In this document: one piece after another, positions 31,047 through 39,000 of the stretch
Layout: every line of letters begins with the position of its first letter
Position numbering within the stretch: the stretch's first letter is position 1
Assembly (NCBI GenBank): GCA_051891935.1
Contig: JBJFFR010000157.1
Location: 1-64,000, forward strand
Reading direction: 5' to 3'
Source: UMGS363 sp051891935
Lineage (GTDB): Bacteria > Bacillota > Clostridia > Oscillospirales > Ruminococcaceae
DNA: 64,000 nucleotides
Position numbers and translations under genes: made by a program
The notes under the pieces: model-generated
Told to the model about the DNA's origin: nothing
Databases searched by the model: none
Seen by the model: only the letters and a program-made list of their open reading frames with translations

Positions 31047-31876
31047 ACGAATTACACAGCTATATCTGCCCAAAATGCGGCGAAGCTCTCCACCGTGACA
31101 GTGGAAGCTTCCGCTGCCCCGAAAACCATGTTTATGATACTGCACGAAGCGGCTATGTGAACCTGCTGCTTGTCCAACAGATGAACACGAAGCTCCCCGG
31201 CGATAACAAGCTTATGGTAAATGCGAGGAAAAGCTTTCTGAACAAAGGGTATTACGATATTCTTATCAATGCTTTTTCCGACAGCGTAAAAAAATACTCG
31301 GTGAAAAACGGAGTTGTTCTTGACGCAGGCTGCGGCGAGGGCATTTACACCGTTTCCGCTGCAAAAAAAGCTCCCGATATGTTCTTTATGGGAACGGATA
31401 TCTCCAAAACCGCTGCCGACGCCGCAGCAAAACGCGCAAAGTCGGAGGGCGTCACAAATGTGCTGTTTTCGGTCAGCAGCGTATTTCATCTGCCCGTCAG
31501 GAGTTGCTCGTGCGATATGCTGACAACACTATTTGCGCCGTGGTGCGGAGAAGAATTCCTGCGTGTGCTTAAACCGAACGGCACTCTTATAATGGTCATT
31601 CCTGCCGAACGTCACCTTTGGCAGCTCAAATCGGCAATATATGACGATCCCTATTTAAACGAGCCGAAAGAGGACGTACCCGACGGATTCACCCTGCTTG
31701 AAAAGCTGCCCGTAAGCTCAAAGATACAGCTTGACAATAACGAGGATATCCGTAATCTTTTTTCAATGACGCCTTATTACTATAAAACGAGCGAGGAAGG
31801 TCATCGCCGTGTCGAGTCGCTTTCACAGCTTGAAACAGAAATTGCGTTTGAGATACTTATTTACAAAAAGAACTGA
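31043..31876 (+). CDS. rlmA: 23S rRNA (guanine-N1) methyltransferase, RlmA type
   Basis: This 277-residue SAM-dependent methyltransferase has an N-terminal zinc finger (CPKCGEAL ... FRCPENHVYDTARSGYVNLL), the diagnostic start of RlmA-I/II. GDNKLMVNARKSFLNKGYYD and SAM motif I LDAGCGEGIYT follow. The family methylates G745 or G748 of 23S rRNA; the type II enzyme gives resistance to some macrolides. Which base is modified cannot be told from sequence alone. Its overlap with the kinase gene suggests co-expression with the two-component pair. Confidence 0.88.
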   Translation: MNELHSYICPKCGEALHRDSGSFRCPENHVYDTARSGYVNLLLVQQMNTKLPGDNKLMVNARKSFLNKGYYDILINAFSDSVKKYSVKNGVVLDAGCGEGIYTVSAAKKAPDMFFMGTDISKTAADAAAKRAKSEGVTNVLFSVSSVFHLPVRSCSCDMLTTLFAPWCGEEFLRVLKPNGTLIMVIPAERHLWQLKSAIYDDPYLNEPKEDVPDGFTLLEKLPVSSKIQLDNNEDIRNLFSMTPYYYKTSEEGHRRVESLSQLETEIAFEILIYKKN

Positions 31877-31894
31877 TCTTCAATAAATAAAAAC

Positions 31895-31940
31895 GCATTG
31901 AAGCCCCGATCATCCGACCGAGGCTTCAATGCTGTTTTTA
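31895..31940. terminator. bidirectional intrinsic terminator
   Basis: GCATTGAAGCC (31895-31905) pairs with GGCTTCAATGC (31922-31932), with T-runs on both strands. It separates the rlmA-type gene from the convergent ammonium transporter. Confidence 0.85.
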
Positions 31941-31965
31941 TGTAATACATTATATGGGGATGAAT

Positions 31966-33729
31966 TTAATCATCGGAATCCTGGAGAGCGTCATATCCGC
32001 TTTCGCCTGTACGGACTCTGATAACATCCTCAACATCGTAAACGAAGATCTTACCATCGCCGATGTGACCTGTGTAAAGAGCCTTTCTTGCAGTTTCAAC
32101 AACTGTTTCAACAGGAACTCTTGAAACTACGACCTCAACCTTTACCTTTGGAAGGAGCGTTGCTTCAACAGGAATACCACGATACATTTCGCCTGCACCC
32201 TTCTGTGTGCCGCAGCCGAGAACCTGTGTAACCGTAAAGCCTGTTACGCCGATGCTGCTGAGTGCGGATTTGAGTGCTTCAAACTTGTTCTGCTTGCATA
32301 TAATAGCAATTCTTGTGTACTTGTTCTTGCTGTCTGCGCTGCGCTCGATGTGAGGACGGTCAACAACAGTAACAGGAACTGCTGCAGCAGGTTCTTCTTC
32401 GGAAACTTCGCCTGTGAAGATGGAGTTGGATACCGGCATAAAGTCTGCATAAGCAGAAGCAAGACCGTGTTCTGTAACGTCGAGACCTCTTGTTTCTTCC
32501 TCCTTGGAAGCTCTGAGACCGAGAGTTTTCTTGATAAGTGTAAATGTAATGATCATTGTAACTGTTGTCCATGCAGCAACTGCAAAAAGACCGATGAGCT
32601 GGATGCCGAAGAGCTTGAATCCACCGCCGTAGAAAACGCCTGCGAGTGTGTTGCCGTCAGCATCTGCAAGTGCATAACCGGGAACCTTCGGATTGGAGAG
32701 AAGACCAACTGCGATGGTACCCCAAACGCCGTTCATCATGTGAACTGCAACTGCGCCGACAGGGTCGTCAATATGGAGCTTGTTGTCAAGGAGCCACACG
32801 CCGAATACTACGAGCAAGCCTGAAACGATACCTACGATAACAGCGCCGAGGCAGTCTGTTGTGTCACAGGGAGCGGTGATACCTACAAGACCTGCGAGCG
32901 ATGCGTTAAGGCACATGGAAACATCGGGTTTGCCATACTTGATCCAAGTGAAGATCATGCAGGTAACTGTTGCAACTGCAGGAGCAACTGTTGTTGTAAG
33001 GAAGATAGAACCGAGCTGTTCAATGCTTGTTGCAGCAGCGCCGTTGAAGCCGTACCAGCCAAACCAGAGAATGAATACGCCGAGTGCGCCGATAGTAAGC
33101 GAGTGACCGGGGATAGCGTTTACCTTTGTTACCTTGCCGTCCTTATCGGTAACGAACTTGCCAATACGGGGTCCGAGGATCTTTGCGCCGATGAGAGCTG
33201 CGATACCGCCGACCATGTGAATACAGGTCGAACCTGCGAAATCGTGGAAGCCCATCTGTGCGAGCCAGCCGCCGCCCCAGATCCAGTGCGCTTCGATAGG
33301 ATAAATAAGTGCGCTGATAACTCCGGAATAAACGCAGTAGGAAATGAATTTTGTTCTTTCAGCCATTGCACCGGAAACGATAGTTGCTGTCGTTGCGCAG
33401 AATACAAGGTTGAATACGAAACTTGACCAGTCGAAATTCTCATACTGTGTCATAATGTCGAAGCCCGGCTTGCCGATGAGTCCGACAAGGTCTTCACCGA
33501 AGAGAAGTCCGAAGCCGATGAGGATGAACATTACTGTACCGATACAGAAGTCCATAAGGTTTTTCATGATAATGTTTCCGGCATTCTTCGCTCTTGTGAA
33601 ACCTGTTTCTACCATTGCAAAGCCTGCCTGCATAAAGAATACGAGAGCTGCGCCGATCAAAAACCAGACGCCGAATACTAACGACGAGGTACTCTCGGAA
33701 ACTTGCTCTAAGATGTTTGTTGCTTCCAT
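31966..33729 (-). CDS. amt: ammonium transporter fused to a PII signalling domain (Amt-GlnK)
   Basis: This is a 587-residue fusion. Residues 1-400 are an Amt/Rh channel with eleven helices (AGFAMVETGFTRAKNAGNIIMKN, FQ-type vestibule, DFAGSTCIHMVGGIAALIGA, ALGVFILWFGWYGFNGAA). After a linker, residues 475-580 are a complete PII protein: YTRIAIICKQNKFEALKSAL, the T-loop region GEMYRGIPVEATLLPKVKVEVVV, and the C-terminal signature DGKIFVYDVEDVIRVRTGE. PII proteins normally bind Amt in trans and plug the channel when nitrogen is plentiful; here the regulator is tethered. The start follows GGAGG. The leader is highly structured and its promoter is consensus. Confidence 0.93.
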   Translation of the reverse strand: MEATNILEQVSESTSSLVFGVWFLIGAALVFFMQAGFAMVETGFTRAKNAGNIIMKNLMDFCIGTVMFILIGFGLLFGEDLVGLIGKPGFDIMTQYENFDWSSFVFNLVFCATTATIVSGAMAERTKFISYCVYSGVISALIYPIEAHWIWGGGWLAQMGFHDFAGSTCIHMVGGIAALIGAKILGPRIGKFVTDKDGKVTKVNAIPGHSLTIGALGVFILWFGWYGFNGAAATSIEQLGSIFLTTTVAPAVATVTCMIFTWIKYGKPDVSMCLNASLAGLVGITAPCDTTDCLGAVIVGIVSGLLVVFGVWLLDNKLHIDDPVGAVAVHMMNGVWGTIAVGLLSNPKVPGYALADADGNTLAGVFYGGGFKLFGIQLIGLFAVAAWTTVTMIITFTLIKKTLGLRASKEEETRGLDVTEHGLASAYADFMPVSNSIFTGEVSEEEPAAAVPVTVVDRPHIERSADSKNKYTRIAIICKQNKFEALKSALSSIGVTGFTVTQVLGCGTQKGAGEMYRGIPVEATLLPKVKVEVVVSRVPVETVVETARKALYTGHIGDGKIFVYDVEDVIRVRTGESGYDALQDSDD

Positions 33730-33783
33730 AATTGATTCCTCCAATAAATATAATTTCGGAAAACTTAATCTCCCTATAGCAAA

Positions 33784-33850
33784 TAGAAAAGGCACTGTGA
33801 TACAGGCTCCACCATTGCAGCCCGTTCACAGCGCCCTTGCTGTTTTCTAT
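33784..33850 (-). promoter_or_regulatory. structured leader hairpin of the amt-PII gene
   Basis: ATAGAAAA pairs with TTTTCTAT, and GGCACTGTGA (33791-33800) pairs with TCACAGCGCC (33825-33834), with an inner GGCT/AGCC stem. The minus-strand transcript therefore begins with a long hairpin of about 65 bases, starting a few bases after the promoter. It may be an attenuator or a protein-binding site. Confidence 0.6.
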
Positions 33851-33856
33851 GGTCTT

Positions 33857-33885
33857 ATTATATATCGTCCAAAAGCATTTGTCAA
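33857..33885 (-). promoter_or_regulatory. consensus promoter of the amt-PII gene
   Basis: On the minus strand TTGACA (33885-33880) and TATAAT (33862-33857) are 17 bases apart. Confidence 0.8.
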
Positions 33886-34169
33886 GTACTTTTTTGAAAT
33901 TTATGCAATTTTTATTATTTCTTCTTGCATTTTATTACCTTATTTGTCAATATATAGCTATTTTGCAAATATTTATGAATTTTATATGTCATTTAGCTTG
34001 CATTTATATTATCATTTATATATTAAAGCAAATCACTAAATTTGCATAATTTTGATTTGCATCCTGCATTTTGTTGTGTTTTGCTCTTCATAAACAGTAA
34101 AAAACACTATTTTTTTAAATAAGACAGCCATTCCTGTAATGCTTTAAAACGACAAATACATTCTTTTTA
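33886..34169. other. AT-rich divergent intergenic region with repeated TTGCAT/ATGCAA motifs
   Basis: About 280 bases upstream of both amt and manA hold no gene. TTGCAT, TTGCAA or ATGCAA occurs about seven times, near 33903, 33924, 33963, 33998, 34041, 34054 and (as CTGCAT) 34061. The spacing is irregular. They could be sites for a nitrogen or carbon regulator, or simply reflect AT-richness. Confidence 0.4.
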
Positions 34170-34198
34170 TTGACTTTACTATAAAATAGGTGTATAAT
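34170..34198 (+). promoter_or_regulatory. promoter of the manA operon
   Basis: TTGACT (34170-34175) and TATAAT (34193-34198) are 17 bases apart. Confidence 0.75.
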
Positions 34199-34234
34199 TG
34201 TATTGATATAATGTTTCATAGAAGGAGTGTTAAA

Positions 34235-35194
34235 ATGTATCCACTGAAATTAAAACCCGCATTCAAGGATTATCTTTGGGGCGGTACAAAGCTTCGCGAT
34301 GTTTACGGCAAGGACTGCAGCTTTGACAAGGTTGCCGAAAGCTGGGAGCTTTCCTGCCACAAGGACGGCAACTCGGTCATTGACAACGGCGAAGCGAAGG
34401 GAATGACGCTTGCTGAATATATTGAAAAAGAAGGCAAGGCTATCCTCGGAAAAAATTGCGAACGCTTCGAGAATTTCCCTGTTCTTATAAAGCTCATAGA
34501 CGCAAAGGACAACCTTTCCGTTCAGGTACATCCCGACAACGAATACGCTTTGCGTGTCGAGGGTGAATACGGCAAGACCGAAATGTGGTACATCGTCGAC
34601 TGCGACGAGGGCGCAGAGCTCATTTACGGCTTCAAAAGCACCGTTTCAAAGGAAGAATTTGCAGAGAGGATCAAAAACAATACTCTGCTTGAAATAACCA
34701 ACTCCGTTCCCGTTAAAAAGGGTGACGTTTTCTTCATCCGCTCGGGAACTCTCCATGCTATCGGAAAGGGCATCCTTATCGCCGAGATACAGCAGAATTC
34801 CAACACTACATACCGTGTTTACGACTATGGAAGAGTCGGCGCAGACGGAAAAACAAGACCGCTTCATATTGAAAAGGCTCTTGACGTTACAAGTCTCTGC
34901 CCTGCCGAACCCTATCCGACAACGGAAGCTGTCACCGAAAACGGCTGCACAAGGAAGCTTCTTTCAAAATGTGAATATTTCACCGTTTACAAAGTTGATA
35001 CAGATGATTCAGCCGAATTGTGCGCTGATGAAACATCCTTTGAATCCATCCTCGTTCTTGAGGGTGATGTAACGGTAAGATCCGACAGCGGTGATATCAC
35101 TCTTAAAAAAGGCGAAACAGCATTTCTCCCTGCAGGGCTCGGAAAATACACTATCGAAGGAAGATCACAGTTTATTCTTACAAGAATTGATTGA
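34235..35194 (+). CDS. manA: mannose-6-phosphate isomerase, type I
   Basis: This 319-residue zinc enzyme interconverts mannose-6-phosphate and fructose-6-phosphate. Motifs are KDYLWGGTKL at the N-terminus, the zinc ligands in DNLSVQVHPDNEYA and GKTEMWYI, and FFIRSGTLHAIGKGILIAEIQQNSNTTYRVYDYGR. The start ATG 34235 follows AAGGAG; a longer in-frame start at 34190 would overlap the promoter. It is the first gene of a run (ROK kinase, DMP19-like, ilvD, small membrane protein) with short gaps, suggesting entry of mannose from plant mannans into glycolysis. Confidence 0.94.
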   Translation: MYPLKLKPAFKDYLWGGTKLRDVYGKDCSFDKVAESWELSCHKDGNSVIDNGEAKGMTLAEYIEKEGKAILGKNCERFENFPVLIKLIDAKDNLSVQVHPDNEYALRVEGEYGKTEMWYIVDCDEGAELIYGFKSTVSKEEFAERIKNNTLLEITNSVPVKKGDVFFIRSGTLHAIGKGILIAEIQQNSNTTYRVYDYGRVGADGKTRPLHIEKALDVTSLCPAEPYPTTEAVTENGCTRKLLSKCEYFTVYKVDTDDSAELCADETSFESILVLEGDVTVRSDSGDITLKKGETAFLPAGLGKYTIEGRSQFILTRID

Positions 35195-35220
35195 TCCGGA
35201 TTAATAAGGAGAGTAAAAAA

Positions 35221-36171
35221 ATGAAGTACTATATTGGTATCGACCTCGGCGGAACAAACATCAAAGCAGGCGTGGTAAACGAAAACTATGAGATCGTCGC
35301 AAAAGCTACCACAAAGACCAACTGCCCCCGTCCTGCGAAGGAGATTGCAGACGATATGGCAAAGGTCAGCATCGAAGCTGCACAGAACGCAGGCATCTCC
35401 ATTGACGATATTGAATGGATCGGAATCGGAACTCCCGGTATCGCCGACAACATCAACGGCACTATCCCCTACTCCAACAACCTCGGCTTTGAGAACGTCC
35501 CCATAAGAAAGTATATCCGGGAACACATCAACAAGCCTGTTTATGTTGCAAATGACGCAAATGCAGCTGCTTACGGCGAATTTGTTGCAGGCGCTGCAAA
35601 GGGTGCTACCGACGCTGTATGTATCACTCTCGGAACAGGCGTTGGCGCAGGCGTTATCATCGACGGCAAGATCTTCACGGGCAGAAACCTCGCAGGAACA
35701 GAGATCGGACACATGGTCATCGCTGTTGACGGACCGCAGTGCACCTGCGGAAGAAAGGGCTGCTTTGAAACTTTCTCCTCCGCAACAGGACTTATCAATA
35801 TGACAAAGGCTGCTATCGCAGAAAATCCCGAAAGCCTCCTCGCCGAATACGAGAAGAAGGACGGAAAGGTTTCCGCACGTCACGCTTTCAATGCAATGCG
35901 CGAAGGCGATGCAGCAGGAAAAGCCGTAGTTGACAAGTATATAAAGTACCTCGCAGCAGGTATCACAAACGTTATAAACATCTTCCAACCTGACATTCTC
36001 TGCATCGGCGGCGGCGTATGCAACGAGGGCGATCCGCTTCTCGTTCCGATGAAGGAACTCGTTAAAAAGGAAGTTTACACAAGGATGCTCGACTGCAACA
36101 CCGAGATCACAGTTGCAAAGCTCGGAAATGATGCAGGAATCATCGGCGCAGCATTCCTCGGCAATTCATAA
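35221..36171 (+). CDS. ROK-family sugar kinase (glucokinase-like)
   Basis: This 316-residue kinase has an ATP-binding start YYIGIDLGGTNIKAG, NDANAAAYGEF (catalytic Asp), the ROK zinc motif CTCGRKGCFETFSSATGL, and C-terminal IGGGVCNEGDPLL. In Firmicutes this subgroup is usually a glucokinase but may act on mannose or fructose. Its place 26 bases after manA supports hexose phosphorylation feeding ManA or glycolysis. ATG 35221 follows GGAGAG; an earlier ATG at 35191 overlaps the manA stop. Confidence 0.93.
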   Translation: MKYYIGIDLGGTNIKAGVVNENYEIVAKATTKTNCPRPAKEIADDMAKVSIEAAQNAGISIDDIEWIGIGTPGIADNINGTIPYSNNLGFENVPIRKYIREHINKPVYVANDANAAAYGEFVAGAAKGATDAVCITLGTGVGAGVIIDGKIFTGRNLAGTEIGHMVIAVDGPQCTCGRKGCFETFSSATGLINMTKAAIAENPESLLAEYEKKDGKVSARHAFNAMREGDAAGKAVVDKYIKYLAAGITNVINIFQPDILCIGGGVCNEGDPLLVPMKELVKKEVYTRMLDCNTEITVAKLGNDAGIIGAAFLGNS

Positions 36172-36174
36172 GAT

Positions 36175-36726
36175 ATGAGCAAATTTGATTTTTTTGCATC
36201 GGATATAACGGATGCAGACGCTTTTATGAAAGGCCAGCTCCGCTACAAAGCTTTAAAACGGAGCGACCTTTCGGATATGCCCGAAAATGAGATAGTCGGC
36301 GCTGTTACAGCTTGGATAGAAACAAGCTTCAAGGAAGACTGGTCGGATATGGGTGAAAAGCTCAACAATCTGCCTACTCCCTGCCTTAATATTTACTGTG
36401 CAGAGATAACCTTGAAGCAAGTGCTGAACAGCGGCTTCTCCGAGGCTGTTTTCAACCTCTCAAACGACTTTCTCGGCATCGCAGCAAACGGTTTCCGCGC
36501 TATCGGCTACGAAAAGCTTGCGGAGATCGTTGATTCTGCCGTAAAAACGGGTGCTGCAAGCAGACCATCGGGCAGAAGCTTTGTCGATTTCCTTGAATTC
36601 TGTGAAAACGTCAGCTTTGCTTCGCAGGACAAGGACTTCCGCCGATGCTTTGACCAAGCCAAGTTTGACCGACTTGCAAAACAATATATTTTGAATTACA
36701 GCAAATATTTCGGAAACGCCGACTGA
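36175..36726 (+). CDS. DMP19-like (DUF4375) protein
   Basis: This 183-residue cytoplasmic protein has no signal or membrane segment. The central part, LNSGFSEAVFNLSNDFLGIAANGFRAIGYEKLAEIVDSA, has the all-helical pattern and the 'GF...F.N..ND' stretch of the DMP19/DUF4375 family, whose role is unclear. The assignment is by eye and moderate. It begins 3 bases after the ROK kinase stop and lies 27 bases before ilvD. Confidence 0.5.
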   Translation: MSKFDFFASDITDADAFMKGQLRYKALKRSDLSDMPENEIVGAVTAWIETSFKEDWSDMGEKLNNLPTPCLNIYCAEITLKQVLNSGFSEAVFNLSNDFLGIAANGFRAIGYEKLAEIVDSAVKTGAASRPSGRSFVDFLEFCENVSFASQDKDFRRCFDQAKFDRLAKQYILNYSKYFGNAD

Positions 36727-36753
36727 CGTTTCCGAACGAAAGGATGTTAAAAA

Positions 36754-38421
36754 ATGGAATGTAAAGACTGCAAAAACTTCTTCTGTGAAGGCTCGGACAA
36801 GGCTCCGCAGCGTTCACTTTTCAATGCGCTCGGTATGACAAAGGAAGAAATGGAGCGTCCGCTCGTTGGTATCGTTTCTTCCTACAACGAGATCGTACCC
36901 GGTCACATGAACATCGACAAGATCGTTGAAGCCGTAAAAATGGGCGTTGCAATGGCAGGCGGTACTCCTGTTGTATTCCCTGCTATCGCAGTATGCGACG
37001 GTATCGCAATGGGTCACGAGGGTATGAAGTATTCACTCGTTACAAGAGGACTTATCGCTGATTCGACCGAATGTATGGCTCTTGCTCATCATTTTGACGC
37101 TCTCGTAATGATACCCAACTGCGACAAGAACGTTCCCGGACTTCTTATGGCTGCCGCTCGTATCAATGTTCCTACGATCTTCGTTTCGGGCGGTCCGATG
37201 CTTGCAGGTCATGTCAAGGGCAGCAAAACCTCCCTTTCAAGTATGTTTGAAGCAGTAGGCGCTTACACAGCAGGCAGAATAACAGAAGATGAATTTGAAG
37301 AATACGAGAATAAGGCTTGCCCGACCTGTGGAAGCTGCTCGGGTATGTACACTGCAAACTCCATGAACTGCCTTACCGAAGCGCTCGGCATGGGACTCAA
37401 GGGCAACGGCACTATCCCTGCTGTTTACTCCGAAAGGATCCGCCTTGCAAAGAAGGCAGGTATGCAGGTAATGGAGCTTTACAGAAAGAATATCCGTCCT
37501 CTCGATATCATGACAGAAAAAGCTTTCCACAACGCTGTTACAGTTGATATGGCTCTCGGCTGCTCGACAAACAGTATGCTTCATCTCCCTGCTATCGCAC
37601 ACGAATGCGGAGTTGAGCTTAACCTTGACATTGCTAACGATATCAGCGCAAGAACGCCTAACCTTTGTCACCTTGCTCCTGCAGGTCACGCTTACATGGA
37701 AGACCTCAACGAAGCAGGCGGCGTTTACGCTGTAATGAACGAGCTTAACAAGAAGGGTCTGCTTGCAACCGACATTATGACCGTTACAGGCAAGACTGTC
37801 GGTGAAAACATCAAGGATTGTGTAAACAAGAATCATGACTACATCCGTCCTATCGAGGATCCGTACAGCACAACAGGCGGCATCGCTGTTCTCAAGGGCA
37901 ACCTTGCACTTGACGGCTGCGTTGTAAAGAGAAGCGCTGTTGTTCCCGAAATGCTCACTCACACAGGACCTGCAAAGGTTTATGACTGTGAAGAAGACGC
38001 ACAGGCTGCTATCCTCGGCGGCAAGATCGTTGAAGGCGACGTTGTTGTTATCCGTTACGAAGGACCAAAGGGCGGCCCGGGAATGAGAGAGATGCTCAAT
38101 CCTACATCCGCTATCCAGGGTATGGGACTTGGTTCCTCCGTTGCGCTCATAACAGACGGACGTTTCAGCGGCGCATCAAGAGGTGCTTCTATCGGTCACG
38201 TTTCCCCCGAAGCAGCTGAAGGCGGCATCATCGGTATTGTACAGGACGGCGACTCTATCACGATCGACATTCCGAACTGCACGCTCACACTCAACGTTCC
38301 GCAGGAAGAGATCGACAGACGTATGGCTTCCTTCGTTCCAAAGAAAAAGGAACTCACGGGTTACTTAAAGCGTTATGCAAAGACTGTTTCTTCCGCAGCG
38401 AAGGGCGCTATCCTTGAATAA
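36754..38421 (+). CDS. ilvD: dihydroxy-acid dehydratase
   Basis: This 555-residue Fe-S enzyme makes the 2-keto acids of valine and isoleucine. Cluster-binding Cys are in MIPNCDKNVPG and in ACPTCGSCSGMYTANSMNCL. MALGCSTNSMLHLPAIAHE, DPYSTTGGIAVLKGNLA and KGGPGMREM are further family motifs. The length is standard. It sits in a sugar operon rather than with other ilv genes; I saw no leader peptide or T-box in the 27-base gap upstream, so it depends on the manA promoter or an internal one. Confidence 0.96.
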   Translation: MECKDCKNFFCEGSDKAPQRSLFNALGMTKEEMERPLVGIVSSYNEIVPGHMNIDKIVEAVKMGVAMAGGTPVVFPAIAVCDGIAMGHEGMKYSLVTRGLIADSTECMALAHHFDALVMIPNCDKNVPGLLMAAARINVPTIFVSGGPMLAGHVKGSKTSLSSMFEAVGAYTAGRITEDEFEEYENKACPTCGSCSGMYTANSMNCLTEALGMGLKGNGTIPAVYSERIRLAKKAGMQVMELYRKNIRPLDIMTEKAFHNAVTVDMALGCSTNSMLHLPAIAHECGVELNLDIANDISARTPNLCHLAPAGHAYMEDLNEAGGVYAVMNELNKKGLLATDIMTVTGKTVGENIKDCVNKNHDYIRPIEDPYSTTGGIAVLKGNLALDGCVVKRSAVVPEMLTHTGPAKVYDCEEDAQAAILGGKIVEGDVVVIRYEGPKGGPGMREMLNPTSAIQGMGLGSSVALITDGRFSGASRGASIGHVSPEAAEGGIIGIVQDGDSITIDIPNCTLTLNVPQEEIDRRMASFVPKKKELTGYLKRYAKTVSSAAKGAILE

Positions 38422-38442
38422 GCTTTTTAAAGGTAACTGCCT

Positions 38443-38847
38443 ATGAGCAAACTTTCAACAGCGAAAATTATCAGCATCATCTTCTGTTCGGTCACCGTTT
38501 TAGCACTTGTATTTCTTATAGTCATCAATGCTTCGACAAGCGGACAGATGAAAACCATTGACAAGGCATACTCCTCCTTCACTCACGGGATATACAAGGA
38601 ATATCAGCAATGCTTTGGAGATACAGTAATTTCCGAAAAGGAATTTGACGAGCTTCGCGAGCAGTATTTGATCGACTGGGGCGAAGATTTTGCCGTTTCC
38701 GCCGAGTTTATTTCAAGAGAAAAGACAGACAGCGGATATAATGTCAATATCAAAGTCACGACCTACAATGAAAAAGACCACGAAACCGTTCAGAAAATGC
38801 TTTTCATGGTCAGATCAAACGGAAAATGGCAGATCGTTAATTTGTAA
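38443..38847 (+). CDS. small membrane-anchored protein of unknown function
   Basis: This 134-residue protein has one N-terminal hydrophobic segment (residues 8-29, ISIIFCSVTVLALVFLIVIN) and an outside domain of about 100 residues with mixed helix and strand (YSSFTHGIYKEYQQCFGD ... GYNVNIKVTTYNEKDHETVQKMLFMVRSNGKWQIV). The end resembles NTF2-like or DUF4878-like lipoprotein domains that close with 'GKWKIV'. I cannot name the family. Its stop codon is formed by the end of a family D repeat. Confidence 0.55.
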   Translation: MSKLSTAKIISIIFCSVTVLALVFLIVINASTSGQMKTIDKAYSSFTHGIYKEYQQCFGDTVISEKEFDELREQYLIDWGEDFAVSAEFISREKTDSGYNVNIKVTTYNEKDHETVQKMLFMVRSNGKWQIVNL

Positions 38848-39000
38848 TTCGTAATTCGTAATGCGTAATTATTTCAGCCGCAAATTGCATCAGTTTTGAT
38901 ACAATTTGCGGCTGCTTTTATATAAAAAACCGCAGCTTACACCTTTGTAGGAATGTAAGCTGCGGTTTAATTATAAATTACGCATTAAGCATTACCCATT
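38844..39000. repeat. family D repeat pair around a double terminator
   Basis: GTAATTCGTAATGCGTAATT (38851-38870) and its inverted partner AATTACGCATTAAGCATTACC (38977-38997) bound about 100 bases. Inside, GCCGCAAATTG/CAATTTGCGGC (38877-38912) terminates the plus-strand gene. AACCGCAGCTTACA/TGTAAGCTGCGGTT (38928-38967) terminates pckA on the minus strand. The repeat ends overlap the stop codons of both flanking genes. Confidence 0.8.

Noticed and set aside
34987..35988. Long open frame of 333 codons on the minus strand
   Set aside because: It lies exactly opposite manA and the ROK kinase, whose motifs are clear. Its translation is Cys/Ser/Val-rich, as expected for a shadow of a real gene.
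37237..37962. Open frame of 241 codons on the minus strand
   Set aside because: It is antisense to ilvD, with no start signal or motif.
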